The notes below the pieces were generated by a model. That model was not told where the DNA came from, searched no databases, and saw nothing but the letters and a program-made list of their open reading frames with translations. Shown one piece after another: positions 53,351 through 62,203 of a stretch of 64,000 nucleotides of DNA (position 1 is the first letter of the stretch; every line of letters starts with the position of its first letter). Source of the DNA: Arthrobacter sp. M4 (GTDB lineage Bacteria > Actinomycetota > Actinomycetes > Actinomycetales > Micrococcaceae); contig NZ_JAIWYX010000009.1 of NCBI RefSeq assembly GCF_020251205.1, forward strand, positions 1 through 64,000, read 5' to 3'. The translations under genes were made by a program, and so were the position numbers.

Positions 53351-53444
53351 GGTGGGGCACTAGCCGGGTGTGGGCATACTTACCGTGCGCCAGCCCCACT
53401 GCTACGGTGAAAGAGCAGTCACGAAACCAGTCCAGGAGGGCATC

Positions 53445-53606
53445 ATGGACGAACACGATGCAGCCCACACCACGGAAAACGCGGAACATCATCACGGCAA
53501 GGGACCCGGAGGAACTATTCCGGACAACCCCAAGGGCGTTGGCCTCGGGGCCAGCGATGACGCCAATACCTTTGAGCCGGAGGAAGACCAGGACGCCACT
53601 GACTAG
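53445..53606 (+). CDS. Small acidic, His-rich hypothetical protein
   Basis: A 53-residue protein starting at ATG 53445 with AGGAGGG (53434-53440) just upstream. It is hydrophilic, with HDAAHTTENAEHHHGKG at the N-terminal half and an acidic tail (EPEEDQD), and so looks disordered; the clustered histidines could bind metal. I recall similar short proteins in Arthrobacter genomes but know no function. It lies between the GH32 gene and the convergent iron-transport operon, whose stop is 26 bases away. Confidence 0.65.
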   Translation: MDEHDAAHTTENAEHHHGKGPGGTIPDNPKGVGLGASDDANTFEPEEDQDATD

Positions 53607-53631
53607 GCAGCGGGCTGAAACGAAGAACTGG

Positions 53632-54801
53632 TCAGTTACCCGTGGGTTCCACGGGAAACGCCACACCTTCACCGACTACCCGCAAGCTGAGTTCCGTCCC
53701 CGGCCGGGTGATGGAGGCGTTCCAGTGCCGGATGGTGATGACTTCGCCTCCGCCAGGGTAGCGGTGGTCGTGGCCGTTGCCATTGAGGGACAACCGGGGT
53801 GCTAGCTGGATACGCACTGTCGTCTCGGGGCCAAAGTAGTCAGTGTCCACCACCACGCCGCGGATCGGTCCGTCTTCGGCGATGCGGATCTGCTCCGGCC
53901 GCAGCATGAGCTGGACCTTGCCTTGCGCCGGGGGACGTCGCACGGGAATTCCACCCAGCGAGCACGTGGCCAGGGAGCCTTCCATCCAGGCGTCCAGGAT
54001 CACGGCGTCACCCAGGAATTCGGCCGTGGCGCGGTCCGCTGGCCGGGTGTAGACGACGAAGGGGTTGCCGATTTGGGCGAGCTTCCCGCCACGCATCACG
54101 GCCACCTGATCAGCAAAGGATAAAGCCTCGGCCTGGTCGTGCGTCACGAGGATGGTGGTTACTCCATGTTCACCCAGCACCTTCGCAACAGCGCGTCGAG
54201 TCGCAACGCGGAGTCCGGCGTCGAGGGCTGAGAACGGCTCGTCGAGGAGCATGAGCTGCGGTTCGCGGGCGAGAGCGCGGGCCAGCGCGACGCGCTGCTG
54301 CTGGCCACCGGAAAGCTGGTGCGGGCGGCGAGTGGCCATGGACCCATCCAGCGACACCATCTCCAACAATTCCTGGATGCGGGCCTTGACCGCGCGCCGA
54401 CCGCCGGGGAGGGCACCGGCGTCGAGTCCGAAGGCGATGTTCTGGCCAACGGTGAGGTGCGGGAACAGGGCGCCATCCTGGGCCACGTATCCGATGTGGC
54501 GTTTATGGGCGGGGACCCACACGCCGTCGCCGGCCACGGGCTTGCCATTCATCATGATTGTGCCGCTGCCCGGGTGCTCGAATCCGGCTATGAGCCGCAG
54601 GAGCGTGGTCTTGCCCGACCCAGAGGGGCCAACAATCGCGGTTGTCCCGCCCTTCGCCACGTGCAGGTTGACGCCTTTCAGCACAGGCTGGGAACCGAAG
54701 TCCTTGGTGACGTCGGCAATGTCCAGATGGCTGTTGGTGGTGGGTGCCACAGAAGGGGCAACGCGTGGCTCGGGAAGGCGGGAGGGGGCTTGTTCGGTCA
54801 C
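53632..54801 (-). CDS. Iron(III) ABC transporter ATP-binding protein (FbpC-like)
   Basis: A 389-residue ATPase of the ferric-iron/POTRA-type class. Walker A GPSGSGKTT, QDGALFPHLTVGQNIAFGL, signature LSGGQQQRVALARALA, Walker B LMLLDEPFSALD and the H-loop VTHDQAEAL are all intact. A C-terminal TOBE-like regulatory domain follows (RPEQIRIAEDGPIRGVVVDTDYFGPETTVRIQL), as in FbpC. Start is GTG 54799-54801, overlapping the permease stop by four bases (GTGA). It is third in a binding protein-permease-ATPase operon controlled by an iron box, so it supplies energy for ferric iron uptake. Confidence 0.9.
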   Translation of the reverse strand: MTEQAPSRLPEPRVAPSVAPTTNSHLDIADVTKDFGSQPVLKGVNLHVAKGGTTAIVGPSGSGKTTLLRLIAGFEHPGSGTIMMNGKPVAGDGVWVPAHKRHIGYVAQDGALFPHLTVGQNIAFGLDAGALPGGRRAVKARIQELLEMVSLDGSMATRRPHQLSGGQQQRVALARALAREPQLMLLDEPFSALDAGLRVATRRAVAKVLGEHGVTTILVTHDQAEALSFADQVAVMRGGKLAQIGNPFVVYTRPADRATAEFLGDAVILDAWMEGSLATCSLGGIPVRRPPAQGKVQLMLRPEQIRIAEDGPIRGVVVDTDYFGPETTVRIQLAPRLSLNGNGHDHRYPGGGEVITIRHWNASITRPGTELSLRVVGEGVAFPVEPTGN

Positions 54802-56390
54802 TGTCCGGCAACTTTCTTGGACTGTTGGAAAAGCAGGTAGGTCATGGGAGCCGAGAGCAGGATCATCAGGAGCGCGTATGGAGCCGCGCCCGTGTAATCG
54901 ATCTCGCTGCTCTTGGACCAAAACTCCGTGGCGAGCGTTTTGGTTCCATTGGGCGAGAGCAGGAGTGTCGCGGTCAGTTCGTTGACGATGGCCAGGAACA
55001 CCAGGGCGGCCCCGCCTGCCGCGGCCGGTGCGGTGAGCCTCAGGGTCACCTTCGCGAAGGCCACCAGGGGCGGTCTGCCGAGAGCCTGGGCTGCCTCATC
55101 GAGCTCCTTGGGCGCTTGCGCAAGGCCGGAGCGGAGATTCACCAGGGCGCGGGGGATGAATAGCAGGACGTAGGCTGCAAGCAGCAGGCCGTGGGTCTGG
55201 TAGGTCCCGGGGAGCGCGCGAATGGCCACGGTCACAAAGGCCAGGCCCAGCACAATTCCGGGCATGGAACTGGTGATGTAGTTGGCGAGTTCCAGGGTTT
55301 TGGTGAACCAGCCCGGATGGCGGACCGCCAAATAAGCCAGAGGGAACGCGACTAGCGTGGTCACCAAGGCGCCGGCCAGCCCGTACGTCAAGGTCTGCAA
55401 GAGTGCGGGCAGGAACTCGTCTGCGGTCCATACCTGGGAGCCGCCAGCCAGGGTCCAGTGGAAAACGGACCAGAGCGGCACGCCGATGGCGAGTACGACG
55501 ACGGCAAGCAGCGCCAGCTGTGAAGGCACCTGATAGTGGTGGAGGGGAAGTCGGACTGCCTTGGCCTGTGCGCCGGAACCGATCCGGGCGTAGCGGGCGG
55601 TTCCACGGCTGCGGACCTCGGCCAGCAGCAGGAACAGGCAGAAGATCACCAAGACGCTGGCCAGCATGTTGCCGGCGGTGCCATTGAAGGTGGATTGGTA
55701 CTGCGTCATGATCGCGGTGGTGAACGTGTCGAAGCGGATCATCGCGAACGCGCCATACTCGGCCAGCAAGTGGAGAGCTACCAAGAGCGCTCCACCGGTC
55801 ATGGCGATGCGCAGTTGGGGTAGAACCACTCGGAAGAAGACACGCCATGCCCCGTTGCCGAGCGAGGCCGCAGACTGCTCGATTGCGGGGTCCAAGCGTC
55901 CCAGCGTGGCGGCGGCGGGGATATAGACCAGCGGGTAGTAAGACAAGGTGGCGATCAGGACGCCGGACCACACGCCTTCAAGGGATGGCACCACGGACAC
56001 CCAGGAATAGCTGTTGACGAAAGCCGGGATTGCCAGCGGAGCTGCGAGGGCCACCGCCCATGCGCGCCGGCCACGGAGCGAGGTCCGTTCCACCAGCCAG
56101 GCGCCGCCCACTCCCAGTACCAGGCACAAAGGCACCGTGAACAACATCAACAACACGGTGTTGGCGAGCAGTTCGCCTACGCGGGGCCGGAAGATCAGTT
56201 GAACGGCGGTGTCCCACCCGGTGGTGACCGTCATAACCGCCACGTAGCCAAGGGGAACCAGTGAAACCAGGGCAATAAGGACGGCTATGACAAAGATCGC
56301 AGAAACGCCGAAAGGCGGGCGGGGGCGCTTGCCCCTGCCCGCCGTCGTCGTGCTGCCGGCCAGGCCGGAAGCCGATAGATCGGTGGTCAC
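54798..56390 (-). CDS. Iron(III) ABC transporter permease, fused two-domain (FbpB-like)
   Basis: A 530-residue permease with about twelve membrane spans in two homologous halves. Each half has an EAA-type loop, IEQSAASLGNGAWRVFFRVVLPQL (first) and LDEAAQALGRPPLVAFAKVTLRLTAPA (second). This fused form is typical of FbpB/SfuB ferric permeases. ATG 56388-56390 starts four bases after the stop of the binding protein gene, and the stop overlaps the ATPase start. The N-terminus is basic and cytoplasmic (GRGKRPRPPFG). Confidence 0.92.
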   Translation of the reverse strand: MTTDLSASGLAGSTTTAGRGKRPRPPFGVSAIFVIAVLIALVSLVPLGYVAVMTVTTGWDTAVQLIFRPRVGELLANTVLLMLFTVPLCLVLGVGGAWLVERTSLRGRRAWAVALAAPLAIPAFVNSYSWVSVVPSLEGVWSGVLIATLSYYPLVYIPAAATLGRLDPAIEQSAASLGNGAWRVFFRVVLPQLRIAMTGGALLVALHLLAEYGAFAMIRFDTFTTAIMTQYQSTFNGTAGNMLASVLVIFCLFLLLAEVRSRGTARYARIGSGAQAKAVRLPLHHYQVPSQLALLAVVVLAIGVPLWSVFHWTLAGGSQVWTADEFLPALLQTLTYGLAGALVTTLVAFPLAYLAVRHPGWFTKTLELANYITSSMPGIVLGLAFVTVAIRALPGTYQTHGLLLAAYVLLFIPRALVNLRSGLAQAPKELDEAAQALGRPPLVAFAKVTLRLTAPAAAGGAALVFLAIVNELTATLLLSPNGTKTLATEFWSKSSEIDYTGAAPYALLMILLSAPMTYLLFQQSKKVAGQ

Positions 56391-56394
56391 TGTA

Positions 56395-57441
56395 TTACAG
56401 CAGTCCTGCCGCAGTCATGAGTTCGATGACCTTCTTCGAGTTCAGCTTGGCCGGGTCAACCTTGGGAGCCTGCAGGTCCTTGACCGGGACCAGCTTGTCG
56501 TTGGCAGCGACCTGTGAAGCAATGGCGTATTCGAAGGACGTGCCGGTCTTGAGGACTTCCTGGCCCTTCTTGCCAGTGATGAACTTCAGGAAAGCCTGTG
56601 CCTCAGCGGCCTTCTTGGAGGACTTCAGGACACCGCCGCCGGAGATGGAGAGGAAGGCGCCCGGGTCCTGGTTCTTGAAGTAGTACGGGGCGACGTTGTT
56701 GGAGTTCTCGCCCGTCTTGGCCTGGTCGCCGTAGTAGTAATAGTGGTAGATCAGGGCAGCGTCCACTTCGCCGGCGTTGACTGCCTTCATCGCTGTGCTG
56801 TTGCCCTTGTAAGCCTTGAAGTTTTCCTTCATGCCCTTGAGCCACTCGGTGGTAGCGGCCTCGCCCTTGAGCTCAAGGAGTGCGGAGACGATTGCCTGGT
56901 AGTCGGCGCCCGTCGGGGAAGCAGCCCACTTGCCCTTCCACTCCGGCTTGGCCAAGTCCAGCATGGACTTCGGCAGCTTGTCCTCCGTGAGCTTTGACTT
57001 GTTGTACACGAGCAGCGTGGAGCGGGCGGCGATGCCGGTCCACTTGTTGGTGGACGGGCGGAACTCAGCCGGAACCTGGTCCAGCGTGGCCTTGTCCACG
57101 TCGGCGAAGAGGCCGGCGTTCTCAACCTGCGTCATTGCAGGGGAGTTCTCCGTGAGGAAAACGTCAGCAGGGGAGGAAGCCCCTTCCTGGATGATCTGGT
57201 TGGACATTTCGGTGTCCGAACCTTGGCGGAGCGTGACCTTGACGCCCGTCTCCTTGGTGAACTCCTCGACCCATTCCTTGGTGAGGGATTCGTGCTGGGC
57301 GTTGTAGACGGTGATGCCGTCAGTAGCAGCGGCCGAGCCTGAAGGGGAGGTGGTCGCGGCGTTGGAGCCACAGGCTGCCAGGCCAAGGGCGGCGGAGGCA
57401 GCGAGTGCGATGCCTGCCAGCGCCTTCTTGCGGATCATCAT
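56395..57441 (-). CDS. Iron(III) ABC transporter substrate-binding lipoprotein (FbpA-like)
   Basis: A 348-residue ferric-binding protein. Signal peptide with lipobox LAACG near residue 24, then a Ser/Ala linker and ITVYNAQHESLTKEWVEEFTKETGVKVTLRQGSDTEMSNQI, the FbpA/FutA opening. The block ALIYHYYYYGDQ has the tyrosine cluster that ligates iron in FbpA proteins. PGAFLSISGGGVLKSSKKAAEAQAFLKFITG is the usual C-terminal lobe sequence. The start lies about 90 bases downstream of a promoter whose spacer is an iron box (57533-57551), so expression should be repressed by DtxR/IdeR under high iron. Confidence 0.93.
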   Translation of the reverse strand: MMIRKKALAGIALAASAALGLAACGSNAATTSPSGSAAATDGITVYNAQHESLTKEWVEEFTKETGVKVTLRQGSDTEMSNQIIQEGASSPADVFLTENSPAMTQVENAGLFADVDKATLDQVPAEFRPSTNKWTGIAARSTLLVYNKSKLTEDKLPKSMLDLAKPEWKGKWAASPTGADYQAIVSALLELKGEAATTEWLKGMKENFKAYKGNSTAMKAVNAGEVDAALIYHYYYYGDQAKTGENSNNVAPYYFKNQDPGAFLSISGGGVLKSSKKAAEAQAFLKFITGKKGQEVLKTGTSFEYAIASQVAANDKLVPVKDLQAPKVDPAKLNSKKVIELMTAAGLL

Positions 57442-57529
57442 GAGGGACTGCTTTCTGCGAACACGTTCGGAGTGGATGGGACCGGGCGTCCCGGTGGGTC
57501 ACGAACTCGAAGCGGACCACACGAAAGAC

Positions 57530-57559
57530 ACTGTAGGTTAGCCAAACCTAACCTTCCAA
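57530..57559 (-). promoter_or_regulatory. Iron-box promoter of the fbp operon
   Basis: On the minus strand TTGGAA (57554-57559) and TACAGT (57530-57535) are 18 bases apart. The spacer region is occupied by TTAGGTTTGGCTAACCTAC (57533-57551), which matches the DtxR/IdeR consensus TTAGGTTAGGCTAACCTAA at 17 of 19 positions. Repressor binding would cover the promoter, so iron-dependent repression is expected. Confidence 0.85.
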
Positions 57560-57671
57560 GCCTTCATGGCCTTTTGTGTCGCAAATCATGCGAATTAAGA
57601 CAGAGTACCGTGACCTAATCCAGAATGCGGACTGTGACGGGTCTGTTGCGGCCCGACTGAGAGCATTTGGG

Positions 57672-58940
57672 CTACGTGAGTGTTGCGGCAGCTTCCAAGG
57701 TCATCCAGGCCTGAAGTTGGGTGGAAAGTTCGACGGCGGCACCCGCCGGATACGCGACGCCCGCCGGCACCGTGGGGTGGACCGGGAAGACGAGCCAGCC
57801 AGCCTGCTGCCCTGGCCGTTCCGATCGCCCAGCCCACAGCGCCTCGGCTGTGCTGGTCACCATTCGCCGGGCCGAGTCACGCGCTGAGGCGGGGAGCGCT
57901 GCATCCCTTGCAGCGAGGGCCAGGTAGCGCACCAGTATCCCGGTGAACAGACCGCCGTCGCCCCTGCCGTCGCACCGCAAGGCGGCGCTTTCCGGCGTGG
58001 GGCAGAGTCGGCGCTCGACGGCGGCAACCAGGTCCGCGGCGCGCGCCACGTTCGCTGCGCCGCCCAGTTCCAGGAGGGCTCCCAAAACGGGTCCTTGGTT
58101 GTAGGTGTACAGGCCTGGTTCCAGGATCACCTCGGAACCACGGATCCGCAGGCCATCCAGGTACAGTCCGCGCTCGTCGTCCAGCAGGCGGGAACCCAGC
58201 CAGTCCACCAACTCTTGGGCACGATCCCGCTGGCCGGTGCGGGCGAAGAACAAGGCGACAGGTCCGGTGGCAGGAGTGTTCTTGAAGTCACGCTGCCGGC
58301 TCCAGTACACACCGCCACCCAGTACGTCATCGGCAGCGGCCTCGAACTCCGGCGTGAGGATGTCACGGATCCGGTCTGTGCGCCGCCTTAGCCCCGTTGC
58401 CGCAGGTGCCATGGTTCCCAGTCTCACGGCAGCGAGGCCCAGCCACGCCATGTCGTCATAGAAGTCGTTCGTGTAGCGGAACCCATTGCGTAGTCGGACG
58501 GTTCGGAGGAGGCGGGAGGCCAATCCGGCGAAGTTCGGGCCGTCCGGGGCCGGGACGCGTTCCGCAAGTTGGCGTCGTCGCGCATCAACCAGGCAATCCA
58601 GATACTGCGCCTGCCACCAAAAGTGCCAAGGGCCCACAAGGTTATTGAAGGCTGGGACGCTGCGAAGGCGTCGCAGGCTGCGGGATGCGGCAATCTTGCG
58701 GAGGGAAGCGGCGTGTGGACCTTGGGCAGTTGGGCTGTCCCGCGGGGAATGAGCCACTGCGGCAATATGCGTTGCCGGGAGGAACAGGAAGCGGCGCCCG
58801 AAGTTCCGGATGACGGACTCGGCCGCGAGTGCTGCGCGTGACGACCAGTCGGGTCCGTCGGGCTGTGGGCTTCCGGGAGCGTCCGGCGGCGTGTTGCGCG
58901 TGACGGCGTCAGCATCGCTTGGTCCTTCAGAAGGCGCCAT
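57672..58940 (-). CDS. Glycoside hydrolase family 76-like protein
   Basis: A 422-residue (alpha/alpha)6-barrel protein related to GH76 alpha-1,6-mannanases. The catalytic acidic pair is seen in FRYTNDFYDDMAWLGLAAVRLG, and LYTYNQGPVLGALLELGG and PVALFFARTGQRDRAQELVDWL are the other family blocks. No signal peptide is seen, and the first 30 residues are Pro/Asp/Ser-rich, so it may be cytoplasmic. The closing VELSTQLQAWMTLEAAATL is also usual. It is transcribed alone, upstream of the fbp operon and in the same direction, 230 bases apart. Probable substrate is an alpha-mannan or a mannose-containing envelope glycan, which is inference. Confidence 0.8.
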   Translation of the reverse strand: MAPSEGPSDADAVTRNTPPDAPGSPQPDGPDWSSRAALAAESVIRNFGRRFLFLPATHIAAVAHSPRDSPTAQGPHAASLRKIAASRSLRRLRSVPAFNNLVGPWHFWWQAQYLDCLVDARRRQLAERVPAPDGPNFAGLASRLLRTVRLRNGFRYTNDFYDDMAWLGLAAVRLGTMAPAATGLRRRTDRIRDILTPEFEAAADDVLGGGVYWSRQRDFKNTPATGPVALFFARTGQRDRAQELVDWLGSRLLDDERGLYLDGLRIRGSEVILEPGLYTYNQGPVLGALLELGGAANVARAADLVAAVERRLCPTPESAALRCDGRGDGGLFTGILVRYLALAARDAALPASARDSARRMVTSTAEALWAGRSERPGQQAGWLVFPVHPTVPAGVAYPAGAAVELSTQLQAWMTLEAAATLT

Positions 58941-59085
58941 TCCTTCAGCCTAGCGATCTCGCCAAAGTTGACCCAGCCCTTGTGACGGGCTGGGGTGCGG
59001 CGGTACGTTCTCCTCACGGGTGCGGGACACGTGTCCGTGATGTGCTGGGGCTTCCATCGTGACCACTGTGGAAGAAGGCGCAGGC

Positions 59086-59982
59086 GTGACGAGAAAGAAT
59101 GCACGTCATGGCAATGACCGGCGGGGCCGGCCACGGCCCCAGCGTGCCGTCATCCGGGCCGCCGTAGTTGTTATGGCCCTCTTTGGTGGGTTGGTCGGGG
59201 CCGTCCCTGCCACGGCGGAAACGCCAATCCACGCAGTATTCAACTCATATGTGGACGAGCCGCTTGGCTCCCTGCCAGGGAATGTGGTGGAGGTTCACAT
59301 CTCGGTCCGGGGCCCGGAAGGCAGCCCTGCTCCCGCCGGAACGGTGACAGTCACTGACGACGCCGGTTCGCCCTCCCAAACCTTCGAGGTGTGGCAGGTC
59401 AACGAGGATGCCTTGGCCAGGGTTCAGGCCACCACGCCCGGCACGCACAACTATTGGGTGAGCTACTCGGGCGATGCCCGGTACGTGGCCCAGACCGTTC
59501 AGTTCAGCTTCGACGTCTACACAGGCCCGGAAACCCGGACATCGCTGGCCGTCGCCGCAGAAGGCACGCCTCCATCCGGTACAACCTTTCCTGCGGGAAC
59601 ACCCTTGATCCTCACTGCACAGGTCACGCTCCCCGGCGGAGGGGAACTAACTGGTCGTTCTGACGGGCACGTCGAGTTCTATCGCAACGACATGTACATC
59701 GGCGACGGAACCAAGACGGATGACCGCGGTTGGCGCTGGGAGTTCACTGTGCCCAACCCCGACCCTGGATCCCAAAGCTTCACCGCCGCGTATAGGGGTT
59801 CGATCTGGTACCTCGAATCGGAATCCGCGCACCATCGCGTGGATATCGAACCATCCACGGCCGGGAACGCCCTGGGCGCCGCAAGTTCGGTAGACGCGGC
59901 AAGTTCGGTGGGCGCCGCAGGTTCGGTGGGTTCTGCAGGTTCGGTGGGTTCCGCAGGTCAACCATGCAGCACGTCCGAGTGA
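59086..59982 (+). CDS. Secreted Ig-like domain protein with C-terminal tandem repeat
   Basis: A 298-residue exported protein. A long basic n-region (TRKNARHGNDRRGRPRPQR) precedes the hydrophobic segment AVIRAAVVVMALFGGLVGAVPATAE, likely cut after ATA. Two Ig-like (Big_3_5-type) domains follow, with GTVTVTDDAG and HVEFYRNDMYIGDGTKTDDRGWRWEF. The C-terminal 30 residues are an Ala/Gly/Ser/Val repeat (GSVGSA) encoded by an 18-base tandem array. GTG 59086 is preferred since GAAGAAGG lies seven bases upstream; GTG 59059 is an alternative. No sortase motif is visible. It likely acts at the cell surface or is released. Confidence 0.82.
   Translation: MTRKNARHGNDRRGRPRPQRAVIRAAVVVMALFGGLVGAVPATAETPIHAVFNSYVDEPLGSLPGNVVEVHISVRGPEGSPAPAGTVTVTDDAGSPSQTFEVWQVNEDALARVQATTPGTHNYWVSYSGDARYVAQTVQFSFDVYTGPETRTSLAVAAEGTPPSGTTFPAGTPLILTAQVTLPGGGELTGRSDGHVEFYRNDMYIGDGTKTDDRGWRWEFTVPNPDPGSQSFTAAYRGSIWYLESESAHHRVDIEPSTAGNALGAASSVDAASSVGAAGSVGSAGSVGSAGQPCSTSE
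59881..59958. repeat. 18-bp tandem repeat inside the Ig-like gene
   Basis: Four full units (59881-59898, 59899-59916, 59917-59934, 59935-59952) and a partial fifth, each GCAAGTTCGG or GCAGGTTCGG plus TGGG(C/T) and a variable end. They encode GSVGSA-like hexapeptides and keep the frame, so unit number can vary without breaking the protein. Confidence 0.8.
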
Positions 59983-60109
59983 GTGTATGAGATAACCGCC
60001 TGTCCCGCGCCTGGATGACGTGCGCCCCCGAGCCATTTCAGTTAACATTCATTAACGGAATTTGGTTCGGCGGAAAGTTCGGCAACGAGTTCGGCATCAA
60101 GGAGGATGT

Positions 60110-60901
60110 GTGGACATCAAAGGCGCGGTAGCGCTGATCACGGGCGGGGCTTCCGGGCTTGGGGCTGCCACGGCGCGACGACTTATGGCCGACGGCGCCT
60201 CGGTGGTGGTCCTCGACCTTCCCGGTTCCAACGGTGCGGCCTTCGCGGAAGAACTTGGCAATTCGAGTGGTCCAGGGAAAGCGGTCTTCGCTCCGGCAGA
60301 CGTTACCGACGAGGCCCAGGTGCAGGCCGCCGTCGACGCCGCCTCGGCACTGGGGCCGCTGCGCATAGTGGTGAACTGCGCTGGCGTGGCGACGCCGGGC
60401 AGGATGCTGGGCCGGGACGGCGTGCTGCCGCTCGACGCATTTGCCAAGGTGGTCCAGATCAACCTGCTCGGCACCTTCAACGTCGCCAGGCTCGCAGCGG
60501 CTGCCATGGTGCAGAACGAGCCCGTGGACAGCCAGCTTGGCGGCCCGGAGCGCGGCGTAATCATCAACACTGCTTCGGTGGCCGCTTTTGATGGCCAGAT
60601 TGGCCAACCCGCGTATGCGGCCTCCAAGGGAGCCGTCGCGGCGATGACGCTTCCGCTGGCGCGGGAGTTGGCGCACTCGCTGATCCGGGTAGTGACCATC
60701 GCCCCGGGTATTTTTGAGACGCCGATGATGGCTGGCCTGCCGCAGGATGCCCAAGATTCCCTCGGCAGACAGGTGCCTCATCCAAGTCGCCTGGGCCGCC
60801 CGGCGGAGTATGCCAACCTGGTTGCGCACATCGTGGACAACGCCATGCTCAACGGCGAAACCATCAGGCTGGATGGCGCCATCAGGATGGCACCGAAATG
60901 A
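60110..60901 (+). CDS. Short-chain dehydrogenase/reductase, 3-hydroxyacyl-CoA dehydrogenase type (HSD17B10-like)
   Basis: A 263-residue classical SDR. The TGGASGLG nucleotide loop is at about residues 10-17, NCAGVA follows, then the catalytic Ser in [27 protein letters not shown], with Y/K spaced as YAASK. The motifs [15 protein letters not shown] and [21 protein letters not shown] are typical of the type II 3-hydroxyacyl-CoA dehydrogenase branch. GTG 60110 lies four bases after AAGGAGG. Its stop overlaps the acyl-CoA dehydrogenase start by four bases (ATGA), so the two form an operon for beta-oxidation or branched-chain degradation. TTAACA-TTCA-TTAACG lies about 60 bases upstream as a possible control site. 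Confidence 0.88.
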   Translation: MDIKGAVALITGGASGLGAATARRLMADGASVVVLDLPGSNGAAFAEELGNSSGPGKAVFAPADVTDEAQVQAAVDAASALGPLRIVVNCAGVATPGRMLGRDGVLPLDAFAKVVQINLLGTFNVARLAAAAMVQNEPVDSQLGGPERGVIINTASVAAFDGQIGQPAYAASKGAVAAMTLPLARELAHSLIRVVTIAPGIFETPMMAGLPQDAQDSLGRQVPHPSRLGRPAEYANLVAHIVDNAMLNGETIRLDGAIRMAPK

Positions 60902-62139
60902 CCGCCGTGGGAGACCGGCCAGCTGATATCCAGAAACTTGGAGAACTGCCCTCAGCAGACTTTTTCGACTTCGAATCGCTGCTCAGCCAACACGAGCAGC
61001 GCAAACTCCAGGAACTCCGGGAGTTCATGGCTGTGGAAATCGCGCCCCATGCTGCCGCGTGGTGGAACAACGCCGAATTCCCTGCCCACATTCTCCCAAA
61101 GCTCGCGGCCCTGCGGCTGAGTACCCCCGCTCAACGCGGCTACAGCCACCTATTCGCAGGCCTTGTCATTGTCGAGATGACGCGGGTAGATGCCTCCATT
61201 GCAACATTCTTTATGGTCCACCACGACCTCTTCGTCGAGTCGCTGTACGAGTTTGGCTCAGAGGAGCAAAAGGGCAGGTTCCTGGATGACGCCGCAAACC
61301 TGCGCACAACAGGCGCCTTCGCACTGACGGAGCCGTTGCACGGCTCGGATGTGGCTGGCGGCATGGAAACCACCGCTCGGCGTGTTAAAAACGCCAGCGG
61401 TGACTACTGGATCCTGAACGGCGCCAAACGCTGGATCGGCAATGGGACGTTCTGCGACTACATGCTGGTGTGGGCCCGCGACGAACAGGACGGCGCCATC
61501 CGAGGCTTCATCGTCGACGCAACACTTCCCGGGGTTGCCCGCACGCGCATAGAAAACAAGATCGCCTTGCGAACGGTTCAGAACGCGGACATCACGTTCA
61601 CCGATGTCAGGATCCCCGAAGCGGACAGGTTCGCCGCGATCAGCAGCTTCACGGACACCAAACACCTGCTCCGTGGCTCACGGATCATGGTGGCGTGGCA
61701 GGCGGTAGGGCAGCAACTGGCCGCCTTCGACGTCGCGCGGCAGTACGCCGTCGAGCGCTTGCAGTTTGGCCGCCAATTGGCGGCCTTCCAACTGGTGCAG
61801 CAGCAGCTGGTGCAAATGCTCGGCAACGCCGTGGCGTGCATGGGCATGATGGTGCGGATTGCGCAGTTGCAGGAGAACTCGCACCCGGGTCCCCACGGAA
61901 CGCTGCACAGCGGCGCTGATATGGCTCAAGTGGCGCTCGCTAAGTCGTACACAACGGCCAGGATGCGGGAGACCGTGGCGCTGGGTCGATCGATACTGGG
62001 CGGCAATGGCATAGTCACGGACTACGGGATGGCCAAGATCTTCGCGGACTCAGAGGCGATCTACACGTACGAGGGATCCTACGAGATCAACTCGCTGATC
62101 GCGGGACGGGCCGTCACTGGAGTGTCGGCCATCGCTTAG
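60898..62139 (+). CDS. Acyl-CoA dehydrogenase
   Basis: A 413-residue flavoprotein. The substrate-binding block [14 protein letters not shown] and [15 protein letters not shown], the FAD-binding [22 protein letters not shown] and [47 protein letters not shown] complete the family pattern. The catalytic Glu is in the YEGSYEIN motif near residue 394, an arrangement close to glutaryl-CoA dehydrogenase. It overlaps the preceding SDR gene by four bases and so likely works with it in the oxidation of an acyl-CoA. The substrate chain length cannot be read. Confidence 0.9.
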   Translation: MTAVGDRPADIQKLGELPSADFFDFESLLSQHEQRKLQELREFMAVEIAPHAAAWWNNAEFPAHILPKLAALRLSTPAQRGYSHLFAGLVIVEMTRVDASIATFFMVHHDLFVESLYEFGSEEQKGRFLDDAANLRTTGAFALTEPLHGSDVAGGMETTARRVKNASGDYWILNGAKRWIGNGTFCDYMLVWARDEQDGAIRGFIVDATLPGVARTRIENKIALRTVQNADITFTDVRIPEADRFAAISSFTDTKHLLRGSRIMVAWQAVGQQLAAFDVARQYAVERLQFGRQLAAFQLVQQQLVQMLGNAVACMGMMVRIAQLQENSHPGPHGTLHSGADMAQVALAKSYTTARMRETVALGRSILGGNGIVTDYGMAKIFADSEAIYTYEGSYEINSLIAGRAVTGVSAIA

Positions 62140-62177
62140 TGCTCGGCCAATCGCTTAGTGCTCGACCATCGCTAATG
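62125..62177. repeat. Tandem repeat of the acyl-CoA dehydrogenase 3' end
   Basis: Units of 18, 19 and about 16 bases (62125-62142, 62143-62161, 62162-62177), each TCG(G/A)CCA(A)TCGCT(T)A(G)TG. The first contains the stop codon of the gene. It looks like slippage duplication behind the stop. Confidence 0.65.
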
Positions 62178-62203
62178 TTCGGCGGGAGTTCGGGCCAGCG
62201 GAA

